Positions 63,315 to 64,000 of a DNA stretch of 64,000 nt are shown here, piece by piece. The position numbers and the translations under genes were made by a program. This DNA is from Gammaproteobacteria bacterium (GTDB lineage Bacteria; Pseudomonadota; Gammaproteobacteria; Pseudomonadales; Halieaceae): contig JAHEKX010000005.1 of the NCBI GenBank assembly GCA_024644535.1, positions 37,351-101,350 on the forward strand, read 5' to 3'. Position 1 is the first letter of the stretch. The number at the start of each line of letters is the position of its first letter. The notes below the pieces were generated by a model. It was not told the origin of the DNA. It did no database searches and saw nothing but the letters and a program-made list of their open reading frames with translations.

Positions 63315-64000
63315 ATGCAAGCACGCAAACATTTACAAAAAACCGCGATCGCGGCCGCACTTCTAGCGATAGCCTTTGAGGCACCAGCACAAACGTTGGA
63401 AGAAGTTGTGGTCACCGCTCAGCACCGCGAAGAAAATCTTCAAGATGTACCTATCGCGATTACGGCGATTGGCTCTGAAGAACTGCGGACAGCGGACATC
63501 AGCGACCTGAACAGTATTTCTGTTCGCACTCCTGGTTTTAGCATGGGCACTTTCACCCCAGCTCAGCCTCAGTTATTTATTCGTGGTGTTGGCTCAAACG
63601 CTGACGGCGCTGCCGAAGACCAATCTGTAGTGGTGTTTCTAGACGGTGTTTACGTTGGTCGTACCGCTGGTCAAGCGTTTGATTTATTTGATCTCGAACG
63701 TATCGAGGTATTACGTGGTCCTCAGGGCACTCTTTACGGTAAAAATGCAGCGGGTGGTGCTATTAATTTGGTCAGCCAAAAGCCCAGCGAAACCTTTAGT
63801 GGTGCCTTGGAATTATCGGCCGGTGATCTAGGTTACTTCTCGACTCGGGGTAAAGTATCTGGGCCTTTGTCTGACACCTTGTTCGGTAAAGTGTCGTTCA
63901 CCTACAAAGAGCGAGACGGCTATGTCGATTCGCTGGTTGCTAATCTCGATGATTTTAACGCTTACGAGAGTCAAGGGATCCGCGCTCAGTTAATGGGCCG
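63315..64000 (+). CDS. TonB-dependent receptor, 5' part
   Basis: The frame is open from ATG 63315 to the window end (228 codons). CGGGAG lies eight bases upstream. The signal peptide runs to about residue 25 (ALLAIAFEAPAQ). TLEEVVVTAQHREENLQDVP contains the TonB box and plug start. The plug continues through QLFIRGVGSNADG, VVVFLDGVYVGRT and IEVLRGPQGTLYGKNAAGGA; the first barrel strands follow. It is an outer-membrane active transporter of the type common in marine proteobacteria (siderophores, carbohydrates or aromatic compounds). The ligand is unknown. The barrel is cut off by the window. Confidence 0.95.
   Translation, partial: MQARKHLQKTAIAAALLAIAFEAPAQTLEEVVVTAQHREENLQDVPIAITAIGSEELRTADISDLNSISVRTPGFSMGTFTPAQPQLFIRGVGSNADGAAEDQSVVVFLDGVYVGRTAGQAFDLFDLERIEVLRGPQGTLYGKNAAGGAINLVSQKPSETFSGALELSAGDLGYFSTRGKVSGPLSDTLFGKVSFTYKERDGYVDSLVANLDDFNAYESQGIRAQLMG

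Overview
The window looks like chromosome of a heterotrophic, aerobic, surface-water marine gammaproteobacterium, plausibly of the OM60/NOR5 (Halieaceae) or a related oligotrophic marine lineage. This placement is inferred from protein families, not from a marker gene. The grounds are: several acyl-CoA dehydrogenases, TonB-dependent and TRAP uptake, an UrcA-family protein, OxyR, BCCT transport, and three different photolyase/cryptochrome proteins. Base composition looks even throughout. No rRNA, tRNA, transposase, prophage or CRISPR array was found. Coding is dense, and many genes start with GTG or TTG.

Layout. 1-2.2 kb: end of a ZIP metal transporter, ferrochelatase, an UrcA-family secreted protein. 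2.4-8.6 kb: three acyl-CoA dehydrogenases and two tandem COQ8-like ABC1 proteins. 8.6-20.3 kb: a light/UV-repair neighbourhood with an iron-sulfur (6-4)-type photolyase, a DASH cryptochrome with a 54-residue DUF2256 protein, and a class I CPD photolyase. It is interspersed with MarR, a BCCT transporter, GalE, an M3 peptidase lipoprotein and an old-yellow-enzyme homologue. 20.3-23.8 kb: a peroxide locus, with OxyR divergent from a short rubrerythrin, an iron-sulfur CCG-domain protein and DUF3501. 24-35 kb: Tex, an AI-2E-type permease, a split YeeE/YedE transporter, Dcp, alanine dehydrogenase divergent from an Lrp-type regulator, and FadH. 35-39.7 kb: a PAS sensor with no output domain, cytochrome b561 with a PepSY-like lipoprotein, another acyl-CoA dehydrogenase, and MscS.

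39.8-47.7 kb: a run of plus-strand genes made of a thioesterase, agmatine deiminase, N-carbamoylputrescine amidase, an unknown 147-residue protein and acetoacetyl-CoA synthetase. These are followed by a tight trio of CNT nucleoside transporter, 2-oxoglutarate oxygenase and SMUG1-type DNA glycosylase. 47.7-52.5 kb: OsmC, a diguanylate cyclase, an acyl-CoA ligase, a creatininase-family amidohydrolase and small proteins.

52.8-61.1 kb: a hexuronate module made of a TRAP transporter, KDG kinase, a LacI-type regulator, glucuronate isomerase and a divergent D-aminoacylase-like amidohydrolase. The same 18-bp sequence, containing a perfect 14-bp palindrome with a central CG, lies in front of the TRAP operon and in front of uxaC in the same orientation. 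It is almost certainly the operator of the LacI protein encoded between them. 61.2-64 kb: a cyclophilin-like lipoprotein, an AraC-type regulator, and the start of a TonB-dependent receptor that runs off the window. Four copies of a 15-bp element at an exact 22-bp period precede the receptor. Two inverted copies, also 22 bp apart, precede the AraC gene. This array and the LacI operator pair are the two strongest regulatory discoveries. The nucleoside transporter/oxygenase/SMUG1 trio is the most suggestive unexplained gene set.
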